Positions 30,172-43,000 of a DNA stretch of 64,000 bases are shown piece after piece. Both the position numbers and the translations under genes were made by a program. The stretch is from Methyloversatilis discipulorum (GTDB taxonomy: Bacteria; Pseudomonadota; Gammaproteobacteria; Burkholderiales; Rhodocyclaceae), in NCBI RefSeq assembly GCF_018780585.1, contig NZ_JADMJL010000041.1:22494-86493 (forward strand). The letters are read 5' to 3'. Within the stretch, counting starts at the first letter, position 1; each line of letters begins with the position of its first letter. The notes under the pieces were generated by a model. It made no database searches. It was not told the origin of the DNA and worked only from the letters and a program-made list of their open reading frames with translations.

Positions 30172-31176
30172 TCAGCGTGCGCACAGTCGCAGCGCGATCT
30201 GCAGGAACTCGTCCCACACGTCGCCACGCGCCACGCCCTTGATCATGCGGTCCAGTCGCGCGGCCTGCATCAGTGCAGTGCGGGTGGCGGCCGAGGACAG
30301 CCGCTGCAGCGCACGCTTGTACGGTGACTGGCGGGCGCCGAAGATGCGGGCGGCAGCCAGTGCGTCGTCGGCGCTGCGCCCGGCAGCCATTTCGGCTCGC
30401 GCGGTCGCCAGCACGCGCAGTTCAGCGACGATGATCCACAGCACCAGCGGAGCGGCCACGCCCTCGGCGCGCAGGCCGTCGAGCAGGCGGCTGGCGCGCG
30501 CGGCATCGCCAGCGAGCAGCGCCTGACGCAGGTCGTCGACGTCGTAGCGGGCGACGTCCATCACCGCGTTGCGCACCTGTTCGACAGAAAGTTCACCGGG
30601 CGGATGCAGCAGCGCGAGCTTCATCACTTCCTGGTTTGCCGCCAGCAGATTGCCTTCGACATGGCCGGCCATGAATTCCAGCGCTTCCGGTGTCGCGCTC
30701 TGCTGCTGGCGGGCGAGCCGGCCGGCCAGCCAGGCGGGCAGGCGCGCAAGACCGGGCGCGTTCAGTTCCAGTTCCATGCCGGATTCGATCAGCGCGGCGA
30801 ACCAGCTGCTCTTCTTCGCCTTCCAGTCCATCAGTGGCAGCGTCACCAGCGTGATCGTGCCTGCCGGCGGATTCGCGGCGTAGCGGGCCAGTGCATCACT
30901 GCCTTCGCGACCCGGCTTGCCGGTCGGAATGCGCAGGTCGATCAGCTTGTCGCCGCCGAACAGCGACATATTGCCGGCCGCCTCGGCCAGCGCCGACCAT
31001 TTGAAGTACTGCGTCACCACCAGCACTTCGCGCTCGCTGAAACCCCGCGTACGCGCGGCGGCGCGGATGGCGTCCGCCGCTTCGATCACGAGCAGCGGCT
31101 CGTCGCCGTGCAGCACATAGAGCGGCGCGAGCGTGCCCTTCAGGTGGGCGTCGAGCTGTTCGGCGCGCAGCTGCAT
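30172..31176 (-). CDS. holA: DNA polymerase III delta subunit HolA
   Basis: 334 residues. MQLRAEQLDAHLKGTLAPLYVLHGDEPLL is the typical start, followed by the AAA+-like fold without a functional P-loop and the C-terminal collar domain. Delta opens the sliding clamp within the clamp loader. It lies 5 bases after lptE; the leuS-lptE-holA order is conserved in proteobacteria. Confidence 0.95.
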   Translation of the reverse strand: MQLRAEQLDAHLKGTLAPLYVLHGDEPLLVIEAADAIRAAARTRGFSEREVLVVTQYFKWSALAEAAGNMSLFGGDKLIDLRIPTGKPGREGSDALARYAANPPAGTITLVTLPLMDWKAKKSSWFAALIESGMELELNAPGLARLPAWLAGRLARQQQSATPEALEFMAGHVEGNLLAANQEVMKLALLHPPGELSVEQVRNAVMDVARYDVDDLRQALLAGDAARASRLLDGLRAEGVAAPLVLWIIVAELRVLATARAEMAAGRSADDALAAARIFGARQSPYKRALQRLSSAATRTALMQAARLDRMIKGVARGDVWDEFLQIALRLCAR

Positions 31177-31181
31177 CGCGC

Positions 31182-31703
31182 TCAGGCAGGTTTGCGCTTG
31201 ATCGCCTGCAGGCGGCGCAGCAACTGCTGGATCACGTCCGACTGCATTTCGGCCAGCAGGAGCTGTTCCTCTTCCTGCTTGGCCAGCGTGTCGCTGTCAT
31301 TGAACGTGAGGTCGCGACGCATCTCGATGGTCGCCACCGGCGCGATCTCTTCATTGGTCGGCGTGCGTACGCGAAACGAGAAACGCTGGCGCAGCTGATA
31401 CTCACGGACGCGGCCTGCCGAGTTCAAGCTGAGAATGACCTTTTCGGTCCTGTTCTCGGTGATGTCGAGCACGGCATCGGCCGCCTTGATGTCATCCGCG
31501 ACCTTGGACGTGGTCTGCGCTTCGATGGCGCGCCTGAGTTGGGCTGTCAGCTCCGAGTAACGGTTGGAGTTGATGTACAGCGTCTGGAAAGGCAGATCAC
31601 GTACACCGCGCAGGTGGAAACCGCAGGCCGCCAGCGGAAGCGCGGCGGCGGCGGCCAGCAGCAGGCTGCGGCGGGACGGGTTGGCGGGGGCGCTCACGGG
31701 CAT
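31182..31703 (-). CDS. lptE: LPS-assembly lipoprotein LptE
   Basis: 173 residues with lipobox LPLAAC (Cys27) followed by GFHLRGVRDLPF, the LptE signature. It plugs the LptD barrel in the outer membrane and is needed to place lipopolysaccharide on the surface. Start choice is unusual: AGGAG directly abuts the ATG at 31703, leaving no spacer, whereas a GTG at 31697 has the proper 6-base spacing. The real start may therefore be the GTG, removing two residues. It lies 8 bases after leuS. Confidence 0.93.
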   Translation of the reverse strand: MPVSAPANPSRRSLLLAAAAALPLAACGFHLRGVRDLPFQTLYINSNRYSELTAQLRRAIEAQTTSKVADDIKAADAVLDITENRTEKVILSLNSAGRVREYQLRQRFSFRVRTPTNEEIAPVATIEMRRDLTFNDSDTLAKQEEEQLLLAEMQSDVIQQLLRRLQAIKRKPA

Positions 31704-31711
31704 CTCCTGCT

Positions 31712-34426
<2,715 letters not shown>

Positions 34427-34439
34427 TTACCGGGCAGGC

Positions 34440-35369
34440 TCAGGCCGGAGCCGTCCGGCGTGTTGCCGGGCTGCTGCGCGACACTTCGCGCAGCATGGTT
34501 TCGGCGTCGTCGGCGAAGCGCAGCGTGAGATGCGGCAGCGGCAAGGTCTGGCCGCGCTCGTCGTACGCTTCCTTCACCCGCCGCAGGAATTCGCGCCGCA
34601 CCTCCCATTGCGCCATCGCCGCGACACGGATGCGTGCCCGCACGATGAGCGCAGATTCCTGCCACTGGTCCACGCCCGCCATCTCGAGGTCGCCGAGGAT
34701 GCGGGCGCCGAAGTACTCGTCCTCGCGCATCGCCTTGGCGACGTCGAACATGATGGCGTAGATGTCGGCCACCCGGTCAGTCGGCGCCATCCGCACATCG
34801 ATCACCGCATGGGCGAATTCACGCGAGCGGCTGGTGACCGTCGTGATCTCGCCGTTCGGGACGAAGTGCACATTGCCCTCGTAGTCGCGCAGCCGCACAT
34901 AGCGCAGCGTCACTTCCTCGACCACGCCGCCGTGGCCGGCGATGTCCACGATGTCGCCGACGCGGATCTGGTTTTCCAGCAGCACGAACAGCCCCGAGAA
35001 CAGATCCTTCACCAGCGACTGGGCACCGAAGCCGATGGCGATGCCGGCCACGCCAGCAGTGGCCAGCAGCGGGGCGACCGAAATGCCCAGCGCACTCAGC
35101 GCGATGCCGCCGGCCAGCACGAGGATGACCACCGATGCCGCGTAGCGCGCGACCCGAACCAGGGTGTCGATGCGCTTGATGTCTTCCGCACAGTCGGTGC
35201 GCCGGCGCAGTGTTTCGTGGATCAGCCGTATCGAGCGCCGGGCGAGGTGCTGCAGCATCCAGGCGAGCAGCAGGATCAGGAACAGCTTCACCGCGAGGTC
35301 AAGCACCTGAGGCAGGCGGTCGCCCGCCCATGCGTACAGCCAGGCGGCAGTCTGTGTCCAGTCGTTCAT
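34440..35369 (-). CDS. Small-conductance mechanosensitive channel (MscS family)
   Basis: 309 residues. Three membrane helices (about 23-40, 70-90, 95-125) lead into the MscS pore and beta domain (GIAIGFGAQSLVKDLFSGLF, NQIRVGDIVDIAGHGG, VEEVTLRYVRLRDYEGN, FVPNGEI) and the cytoplasmic alpha/beta domain. It opens under membrane tension to relieve osmotic stress. Single gene, divergent from the helicase gene. Confidence 0.93.
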   Translation of the reverse strand: MNDWTQTAAWLYAWAGDRLPQVLDLAVKLFLILLLAWMLQHLARRSIRLIHETLRRRTDCAEDIKRIDTLVRVARYAASVVILVLAGGIALSALGISVAPLLATAGVAGIAIGFGAQSLVKDLFSGLFVLLENQIRVGDIVDIAGHGGVVEEVTLRYVRLRDYEGNVHFVPNGEITTVTSRSREFAHAVIDVRMAPTDRVADIYAIMFDVAKAMREDEYFGARILGDLEMAGVDQWQESALIVRARIRVAAMAQWEVRREFLRRVKEAYDERGQTLPLPHLTLRFADDAETMLREVSRSSPATRRTAPA

Positions 35370-35492
35370 TGTCGTGGTCTCTCCCTGTTTGCGTTGTCCG
35401 GGTTAGACGCGACCGCCCTGCCCGGGGCCGGTTCCTCGCTGTAGGAGGAGGACTACACGTCCGCGGGGCGCGACCGTCGGCAGGCAGCCCGG

Positions 35493-35498
35493 TAGAAT
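35493..35498 (+). promoter_or_regulatory. -10-like box next to the helicase start
   Basis: TAGAAT lies 13 bases before the ATG at 35506, the same spacing as at tsaD, with no Shine-Dalgarno sequence between. This would give a leaderless or nearly leaderless message. Confidence 0.4.
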
Positions 35499-35505
35499 CC
35501 GCCGC

Positions 35506-37734
35506 ATGACATCCAACCCGCTTCTTTCCGGTCTGAACGAACAGCAGTTCCAGGCCGTCACGCTGCCGTCGCAGTCGGCGCTCATCCTCGCGGGCGCCGG
35601 GTCGGGCAAGACGCGCGTGCTGACCACGCGTCTGGCCTGGCTCATTTCGACCGGCCAGGTGTCGCCGCACGGCATCCTCGCGGTCACCTTCACCAACAAG
35701 GCGGCCAAGGAAATGCTGGCGCGGCTGACCGCGATGCTGCCGATGAATGCACGCGGCCTGTGGATAGGCACTTTCCACGGTCTGTGCAACCGCATGCTGC
35801 GCGCGCACTGGAAAGAGGCCGGGCTGCCGCAGCTGTTCCAGATACTCGATTCGGGAGACCAGCTGTCGGCCATCAAGCGCATGCTGAAGGCGCTCAACAT
35901 CGACGACGAGAAATTCCCGGCGCGCGACCTGATGTATTTCATCAATTCGGCCAAGGAGCAGGGGCTGCGCCCGCACGAGGTCGAGGCCTTCGACGACTTC
36001 GCGCGCAAGCGGGTCGAGCTGTACCAGGCTTACGAGGTGCAGTGCCAGCGCGAGGGCGTGGTCGATTTCGCCGAGCTGCTGCTGCGCTGTCACGAGCTCC
36101 TGCAACGCAACGAGCCGATACGCGCGCACTACCAGCGCCGTTTCCGCCACATCCTGGTCGACGAGTTCCAGGACACCAACGTGCTGCAGTACCGCTGGCT
36201 CAAGCTGCTGGCCGGCCTCGGCACCGAAGGTCAGGCGGCGGTGATGGCGGTCGGCGACGACGACCAGAGCATCTACCGTTTCCGCGGCGCCGAGGTCGGC
36301 AACATGCGCGACTTCGAGCGCGAGTTCCACGTCGACAACGTCATCCGGCTGGAACAGAACTACCGCTCGCACGGCAACATCCTCGACGCCGCCAACGCGG
36401 TGATCAAGCACAACAGCGGCCGCCTCGGAAAGAACCTGTGGACCGAAGCCGGCCACGGCGAGCCGCTGCGCGTCTATGAGGCCTTCAACGACATCGAGGA
36501 AGCGCGCTGGGTGGTCGAGGAAATCCGGGCGCTGATCCACGACGGCACGGCGCGCGACGACATCGCGCTGCTCTACCGCAGCAATGCGCAGTCGCGCGTG
36601 CTCGAACACGCGCTGTTCTCGGCCGGCATTCCCTATCGCGTCTATGGCGGTTTGCGCTTCTTCGAGCGGCAGGAGGTGAAGCACGCACTGGCCTACATGC
36701 GGCTCATCGCCAATCCGCACGACGACACCGCATTCACCCGCGTGGTGAACTTCCCGACCCGCGGCATCGGCGCGCGTTCGCTGGAACAGCTGCAGGACGC
36801 CGCGCAGGCGCACGGCAGCAGCCTGTACGGCGCGCTGAACTTCCTGACCGGCAAGGCGGCGCAGTCGGTCGGCGCCTTCATCAAGCTGGTCGACCAGCTG
36901 CGCTTCGCCTGCGAGGGGCTGAAGCTGCCGGAAATGGTCGAGCAGGTACTCGAACTGTCCGGCCTGCGCGCGCACTACCTGACTGAAAAGGAAGGTCAGG
37001 AGCGCGTTGCCAACCTGGACGAAATCATCAACGCGGCCGCCAACTTCATTTCCGAGGAAGGCTACGCCCAGGTCGCGGCCGAGGACGAAGCCGCGCCGCC
37101 CGATCCGCTGTCCGCCTTCCTGTCGCACGCGTCGCTCGAGGCGGGGGAACACCAGGCCGACGCCGGCCAGGCTGCGGTGCAGCTGATGACCGTGCACTCA
37201 GCCAAGGGACTGGAATTCGACGTGGTGTTCATCGGTGGTCTCGAAGAAGGCCTGTTTCCGCACGAGAACTCGGTGCTGGAGCGAGACGGTCTGGAAGAGG
37301 AGCGCCGGCTCATGTACGTCGCCATCACCCGCGCCCGCAAGCGCCTCTACCTGTCGTTCGCGCAGTCGCGCATGCTGCATGGTCAGACCCGCTACAACCT
37401 GCGCAGCCGCTTCTTCGACGAGATTCCGGCCGAACTGCTGAAGTGGCTCACGCCGCCGGCCAGCGCACGCGGCTACGGCGGCTTCGGCAGCAGCAGTGCC
37501 GCGCCGTCGGCACCGGCGAGCAGCAATCCGCGCAGCTTCGGCAGCGGTCGCCGGACGACGGCGGTCAATGACAGCGGCTTCCGCGTCGGCCAACAGGTGA
37601 GCCACGCCAAGTTCGGCGCTGGCGTCATCGTCAACGCCGAAGGCTCGGGCTCCGACGCCCGGGTCCAGGTCAATTTCGGTGCGTCGGGCGTCAAGTGGCT
37701 GGCGCTCGCCGTGGCCAAGCTGTCGCCGGCCTGA
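35506..37734 (+). CDS. uvrD: ATP-dependent DNA helicase UvrD/Rep type
   Basis: 742 residues with all superfamily 1 motifs: Walker A AGAGSGKTRVLTTR, Ia TFTNKAAKEM, II LVDEFQDTN, III GDDDQSIYRFRGA, IV LEQNYRSHGNIL, V MTVHSAKGLEFDVVFI, VI RRLMYVAITRARKRLYL. The C-terminus has the UvrD-type Tudor-like end (VGQQVSHAKFGAGVIVNAEG). It unwinds DNA 3' to 5' in excision and mismatch repair; the tail favours UvrD over Rep. ATG at 35506 lacks a ribosome site. Confidence 0.93.
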   Translation: MTSNPLLSGLNEQQFQAVTLPSQSALILAGAGSGKTRVLTTRLAWLISTGQVSPHGILAVTFTNKAAKEMLARLTAMLPMNARGLWIGTFHGLCNRMLRAHWKEAGLPQLFQILDSGDQLSAIKRMLKALNIDDEKFPARDLMYFINSAKEQGLRPHEVEAFDDFARKRVELYQAYEVQCQREGVVDFAELLLRCHELLQRNEPIRAHYQRRFRHILVDEFQDTNVLQYRWLKLLAGLGTEGQAAVMAVGDDDQSIYRFRGAEVGNMRDFEREFHVDNVIRLEQNYRSHGNILDAANAVIKHNSGRLGKNLWTEAGHGEPLRVYEAFNDIEEARWVVEEIRALIHDGTARDDIALLYRSNAQSRVLEHALFSAGIPYRVYGGLRFFERQEVKHALAYMRLIANPHDDTAFTRVVNFPTRGIGARSLEQLQDAAQAHGSSLYGALNFLTGKAAQSVGAFIKLVDQLRFACEGLKLPEMVEQVLELSGLRAHYLTEKEGQERVANLDEIINAAANFISEEGYAQVAAEDEAAPPDPLSAFLSHASLEAGEHQADAGQAAVQLMTVHSAKGLEFDVVFIGGLEEGLFPHENSVLERDGLEEERRLMYVAITRARKRLYLSFAQSRMLHGQTRYNLRSRFFDEIPAELLKWLTPPASARGYGGFGSSSAAPSAPASSNPRSFGSGRRTTAVNDSGFRVGQQVSHAKFGAGVIVNAEGSGSDARVQVNFGASGVKWLALAVAKLSPA

Positions 37735-37740
37735 TCGCTC

Positions 37741-38637
37741 ATGAGCGCGCGCCTCCGCCTCTTCTGTTTCGCAGCGCTGCTGTCCGCAGCGGGCACGGCT
37801 GCCGCGTCGGAACAGTGGCGCACCGCCCACCTGCGTGGCGAGTGCGACACGGCGCTGGCCGAGGCGCGTGGCGCCGCCGAGAAGGGCGAGCCGGAAGCGA
37901 TGCTGCAGATGTCCGACTGGCATTTCTTCGGCACCTGCCTGGACAAGAACGACACCGAATCGGCACGCTGGGCGCTGCTGTCGGCGGAGGCCGGACTGGC
38001 GCGGGCGCAGGCCGTGGCCGGGCAGATCCGTGCCAGCGGCATCGGCGTCGAGCGCAATGCGGCAGAGGCACGCCGCTGGTACACGCTGGCGGCCGAAGGC
38101 GGTGACCCGGAAGGCATGCTGTTGCTGGCCAAGATGATCGAAGCTGACACCGCCGACCCGCTGGCGCCGGAACTGGCGCTGGCCTGGGTCCGGCGCGCGG
38201 CCGACAGGAACTACGCGCCGGCCTATGTCCATCTGGCGGCGATCTACAGCGGTGGTGGTGCCCAGACCGACTACGCCGAATCGGCACGCTGGCTGGAGAA
38301 GGCGATGCAGGCCGGCTACAAGGACAATTCGGTCTGGGTCGCCTGGTCATGGGCCTGCCTCAACCTTGGCCGTTACGACGAGGTGCTGCAGGCGGCGACC
38401 AAGGTGCCGAACGACGCGCCGGAATTCAAGGCGGCGCAGATCAACCACGCGCACGCACTGTTGCTGAACGGACAGATCGGCAATGCGCGCGAGGTGTACG
38501 CCGCCAATATGACCTTGCGCGGCGCCGACGAATTCCGCCGCATCCTGCGCGAGGACTTTGCCGAACTGCGCCGTTCCGGACGCGATCACCCGGGCATGGC
38601 GCGCATCGAGAAGCTGTTCCTGTCCGGCAAGCCCTGA
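37741..38637 (+). CDS. Sel1-repeat (SLR) exported protein
   Basis: 298 residues. Signal peptide (about 1-22, LFCFAALLSAAGTAAAS), then tandem Sel1-like helical pairs (GEPEAMLQMSDWHFFGTC, GIGVERNAAEARRWYTLAAEGG, SGGGAQTDYAESARWLEKAM). Such repeats mediate protein contacts in the periplasm or at the membrane; the partner is unknown. It starts 6 bases after the helicase stop and may be co-transcribed with it. Confidence 0.85.
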   Translation: MSARLRLFCFAALLSAAGTAAASEQWRTAHLRGECDTALAEARGAAEKGEPEAMLQMSDWHFFGTCLDKNDTESARWALLSAEAGLARAQAVAGQIRASGIGVERNAAEARRWYTLAAEGGDPEGMLLLAKMIEADTADPLAPELALAWVRRAADRNYAPAYVHLAAIYSGGGAQTDYAESARWLEKAMQAGYKDNSVWVAWSWACLNLGRYDEVLQAATKVPNDAPEFKAAQINHAHALLLNGQIGNAREVYAANMTLRGADEFRRILREDFAELRRSGRDHPGMARIEKLFLSGKP

Positions 38638-38642
38638 ACGAC

Positions 38643-39224
38643 GTGCACCGCGACCGCCATCGCAGCTACGCCGAGCTGTCGTCCGCGCATCGCGAGGGCA
38701 TCGACTACCACGTCACCGTCGAGCGACGCGGCAGCGGGGTCGCCATCGTCGCGCCGCATGGTGGGCGCATCGAGCGCGGCACGTCGGAGGTGGCGCGTGC
38801 GATCGCCGGCAACGACTTCGATCTTTACCTGTTCGAAGGCGCGTTGCCGACAATGAACTTCGAAACGCTGCACATCACCAGCACCCGCTTCGACGAGCCG
38901 CGCGCGCTGGCGCTGATCGCCGATTGCGACGCCGTGCTGGCGGTGCATGGCGTGGCCGATACCGGCGAGCGCGCGCTGCTCGGCGGCCGCGATCGTGCGC
39001 TCGCCTGTGCCTTGGCCGATCGCCTGTACGCACGCGGCGTGCTCGCGCAGACCAGCGGCCATCGCTACGCCGGCCTCGACCCGCGCAATCTGTGCAACCG
39101 GGGGCGGCTAGGCCGCGGCGTGCAGATCGAACTGAGCGACCGGCTGCGCGGCGGTCGCTACGAAAAGGCAGTGATCGATGCCGTTCGTGCTGCCCTGCAT
39201 GGACGGGTCATGACGCGACGCTAG
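38643..39224 (+). CDS. Poly-gamma-glutamate hydrolase family protein
   Basis: 193 residues. The zinc-hydrolase motif APHGGRIERGTSEVARAI with FDLYLFEG, the middle LHITSTRFDEP and AVHGVAD match the poly-gamma-glutamate hydrolase family, first known from Bacillus phages that digest a capsule. Here it is a single bacterial gene with a GTG start at 38643, 5 bases after the Sel1 stop. No signal peptide is seen and no capsule genes are near, so substrate and location are open. The in-frame sequence further upstream lies inside the Sel1 gene and was excluded. Confidence 0.78.
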   Translation: MHRDRHRSYAELSSAHREGIDYHVTVERRGSGVAIVAPHGGRIERGTSEVARAIAGNDFDLYLFEGALPTMNFETLHITSTRFDEPRALALIADCDAVLAVHGVADTGERALLGGRDRALACALADRLYARGVLAQTSGHRYAGLDPRNLCNRGRLGRGVQIELSDRLRGGRYEKAVIDAVRAALHGRVMTRR

Positions 39225-39255
39225 AATGCAAGGCTGACCTCGTCAGCAACCCGTC

Positions 39256-40092
39256 ATGCGCACCCCCTACCTGCTTGCCGGATTCATCGTTGCCCTCGTC
39301 GCGCTGGTGCTCGGCCGGATCATCTACGACGATCCAGCGCGATCGGGCGCTGCGCCGACGTTGCGTGCGCTGTATTCGATCGAGCCACCGTTCGCCTACA
39401 TCGACGCGCGCGGCCGTGTCACCGGCGAGGCACCGGAAATGCTGCGCGTGCTGGCCAAGCGGGCGGGTCTCGGCGAGGTCGAGTTCATCCACACCGAGTT
39501 CGGCCAGTTGCTGCACGATCTGCAGGCTGGTCGCGCTGACATTGTCGCCAGCGGTCTGTTCGTGACACCCGAGCGCGCGCAGCGCGCTCGCTTCACCCGG
39601 CCGACCGCGCAGGTATCGTCGGCGCTGCTGGTGGGTGCGGGCAATCCGCTCGACCTGCACGGCCTCGACGACATCGCCGCGCACCCGGATGCGGTGCTGG
39701 CCGTCATCGACGGCGCGGTCGAACTGACGGTGGCCAAGCGAGCCGGCGTGCCGGCCGCCCGCATTCAGCGGCACAGCGACGCGACCAGCGCAGCGGTGGC
39801 GGTGATCGAGGGCCGGGCCGACGCGCTTGCGCTGTCCGACGTGTCCTTGCGCCACATGCTGGCGGTATCCGGTCTGACCGGTGTCGAACTGGCGCAGCCC
39901 TACCGGCCGCCGCAGCGCGAAGGGCGGGGCGAAGCAGGCTGGCCCGCCTTCGCGCTGCGTCCGCAGGACGAGGCGATGGCGCGCCGCATCGACGAGGCGA
40001 TGGCCGGCTACCTCGGTTCGCCCGAGCATCGCGCGCTGGTCGCGGCCTTCGGCTTCGGTCCGCACAACCTGCCGGCGCCTGCACAGCGATGA
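39256..40092 (+). CDS. Membrane-anchored periplasmic amino-acid-type binding protein
   Basis: 278 residues: an uncleaved N-terminal helix (about 4-22, YLLAGFIVALVALVLG) and an SBP family 3 fold (APEMLRVLAKRAGLGEVEFI, DLQAGRADIVASGLFVTPERAQ, GRADALALSDVSLRHM). No ABC permease or ATPase is nearby. Its stop overlaps the start of the GGDEF-EAL gene (ATGA), so it is co-translated with it and probably senses a ligand for that protein. A TAGAAT -10-like box lies at 39222-39227. Confidence 0.82.
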   Translation: MRTPYLLAGFIVALVALVLGRIIYDDPARSGAAPTLRALYSIEPPFAYIDARGRVTGEAPEMLRVLAKRAGLGEVEFIHTEFGQLLHDLQAGRADIVASGLFVTPERAQRARFTRPTAQVSSALLVGAGNPLDLHGLDDIAAHPDAVLAVIDGAVELTVAKRAGVPAARIQRHSDATSAAVAVIEGRADALALSDVSLRHMLAVSGLTGVELAQPYRPPQREGRGEAGWPAFALRPQDEAMARRIDEAMAGYLGSPEHRALVAAFGFGPHNLPAPAQR

Positions 40093-43000
40093 ACGGGCGC
40101 AGCGCAATGGCGGGCGGCCCGCCGGTATTCGGTCTGGCGCTGCTGCTGTGCGCCTGCATGGGCCTGATGAGCTATGCGCACGTGCGCTGGGACGACAGCC
40201 TCGCTGCCGCGCTGACCGCGCGCGACAATCTGGCGCAGTCGCGCCGTTACGCGCTGCTTGCGCAGCTCGACACCGAGCGCCTGCTGACCGGCGCGACGAC
40301 GATACCGCGCACCCGTGTGATTGCCCATCTGGACCGTGCCCTCACGACCGCGCGCGATCTGCGCAGCGGCGGTGGTGCCATCGCCGGCTTCTCGGCGCGG
40401 GCGCCGGTGGCCGGCGACGTGGCCGCGGCCGCCGATGCCTACATGGCGGCGCTGGCCGATGCGCGCGCCATCATGGAACGCCAGCTCGACGGATTCGAGG
40501 CGGGCGGCAGCGCGCTGCTGCTGGCGCAGCGCGCGGTCGATGGCCGCGCCGTCGCGCTGGAGGACGCATTGCTGCGCCATCTCGCGGCACAGCGCCGGCT
40601 GCTGCGCCAGCACGACACGGCGACGCTGGCGCTGGTGGCGGTACTCGGTCTGCTCGTGCTGTTCTATCTGTACGTTGCGCACCGGCGTCGCGATGCCGCA
40701 GTCGATGCGCTGCTCGGCAGCGAGTCGCGCCTGCGCGCCTTCGTCGACAGCCTGCCCGAGATCGCCTTCATGCTCGACCGTCACGGTCGCTATATCGAGT
40801 CCTTCGGCAATGGCGGCGCCTTGCTCGCATCGCCAGCGGAAACCCTGGTCGGTCGCACCGTCGAGGAGGTGTTCCCGGCCGACGTGAGCAGCCGCTTCCT
40901 CGCGGTGATCCGCCAGGCGCTGGCGCGGCAGCGCACGCAGTCCTACGAATACACGCTGGAACTGGCGGGCCGGCAGGTGGTGTTCGATGCCCGCGTGTCG
41001 CCGGTGCCCGGCAGCGACCGCGTCGTCTGGGTGTCGTGGGACGTGACCGCGCGCCGCCGCGCCGAGGCGCACGTGCAGGCGCTGGGCCGGCTGTACAACT
41101 TCCTCAGTCAGGTGAACCAGACCATCGTCTGGTCGGCCGATGAGGACGAGCTGTTCGAACGCATCTGTCGCGTCGCCATCGAGTTCGGCGCCTATCGCTT
41201 CGCCTGGATCATGCGCGCCGACGACAGCGGCACGCTCGCGCTGCGCGCCAGTGCCGGCAGCGCGGTCGCCGATCGCGCGCAGCTGGTCAGTGCATCGTCC
41301 ACCGACGCCGACAGCGTCACCGCCGCGGTCATGCGCAGCGGCAAGCTGTGTCGCCTGTCGGCGCTCGACGGCGACGACGCGTGGATGCCGGCAGCGCGGG
41401 CCGCCGGTTGCATGGGCTACGTCGGCCTGCCGATCCGGCTCGACGACAAGGTGGTCGCGGTGCTTGGCCTGATCGCGCGCGAAGTCGCCCCCGAGGACGA
41501 GGACGAAGCGCGTCTGCTCGACGAGGTGATGATGGATCTGTCGTTCGCGGTGCGTCGCCTGCGCGACGACCGCGACCGCGCGCGCGCCGAACAGTCGGCG
41601 CGCCTGCTGGCGGCGGCGCTGCGCAGTACGCGCGACGGCGTCGTGGTGACCGATCTCGACGGCGTCGTGGTCACCGTGAACGAGGCCTTCTGCGAACTGA
41701 ACGGCCTCGATCCGGCCGCCACCGAAGGATGCACGCTGGTGTCGCTGCTCGATGTCGAGGGCGCCGAGGGGCTGTATGCCGACATCGACCGCGCGCTGCG
41801 CGGCGGCGGTTTCTGGCAGGGCGAGGTGGCGGCGCGGCGGCGCAACGGCGAAGCGTGGTCGGGCTGGCTGTCCTGCGCCACCGTGCACGACGACGACGGC
41901 CGGGCGACCCACCGCGTCAGCGTGCTCACCGACATCACGCAGGCGCGGCGCACCGAGGAAATGCTGCATCACCTGTCGCAGTACGATCCGCTGACCGACC
42001 TGCCCAATCGCGTACTCATCCAGTCGCGCCTGATGCACGCGATCGATCTGGCCGCGCGGCGCGGCACGCGCGTGGCCGTGCTGTTCCTCGATCTGGACAA
42101 CTTCAAGACCATCAACGATGGCCTCGGCCACGCCGCCGGCGACGAGGTGCTCGCTGCCGTCGCGCAGCGCCTGCGCGCGCGGCTGCGCCGACAGGACACG
42201 CTGGGCCGGCAGGGCAGCGACGAATTCGTGCTGCTGCTCGAAAACCTCGACCAGCCGGGCGAGGCGGCGCTGGTCGCCCAGGGCGTGTTCGACAACCTGA
42301 GCGCACCGGTACGTCTGGCCTCCGGTCAGGACATCTACCTGCAGGCGAGCATAGGCATCAGCCTCTACCCGGACAACGGCAACAGCGCCGAGGACCTGAT
42401 CCGCGACGCCGACGCGGCGATGTACCAGGCCAAGCGCAGCGGCCGCAACACGCTGCGCTTCTACACCGACGCCTACACCGACGAGGCGACGCGGCGGCTG
42501 TCGCTGGAGACCGGTCTGCGGCGCGCGCTGGAGAACGACGAATTCGAGCTGCGCTTCCAGCCGCTGGTCGACCTGTCCGACGGTGCCCTGATCGGCGCCG
42601 AGGTGCTGGTGCGGCTGTCCGCCGCGGCCAGCGTGCACGCCGGCCCGTCGCAGTTCATCCCGATCATGGAAGCCAACGGACTGATCGTGCAGCTCGGTGA
42701 GCGCGTGCGCGAGCTGGCCTGCCGGCAGGGGCGTGCATGGCTCGACGCCGGTTACCGGATCGGCACGCTGGCGGTCAACATGTCGGTCGCCGAGATCCGC
42801 CGCGGCGGGCTGGAACGGCGCATCGAGCGGCTGCTCGGCGATACAGGCTTTCCGGCTGCGCTGCTCGAACTCGAAGTGACCGAATCCAGCCTGATGGAAC
42901 AGGGCGACGAAGCGCGTCATTTCCTCGATGCGATCAAGCGGCTCGGCTTGCGCATGGCGATCGACGACTTCGGCACCGGCTATTCGTCGCTCGCCTATCT

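Noticed and set aside
38643..39224. Poly-gamma-glutamate hydrolase gene as a sign of prophage
   Set aside because: No integrase, structural or lysis genes are nearby and flanking genes are chromosomal.
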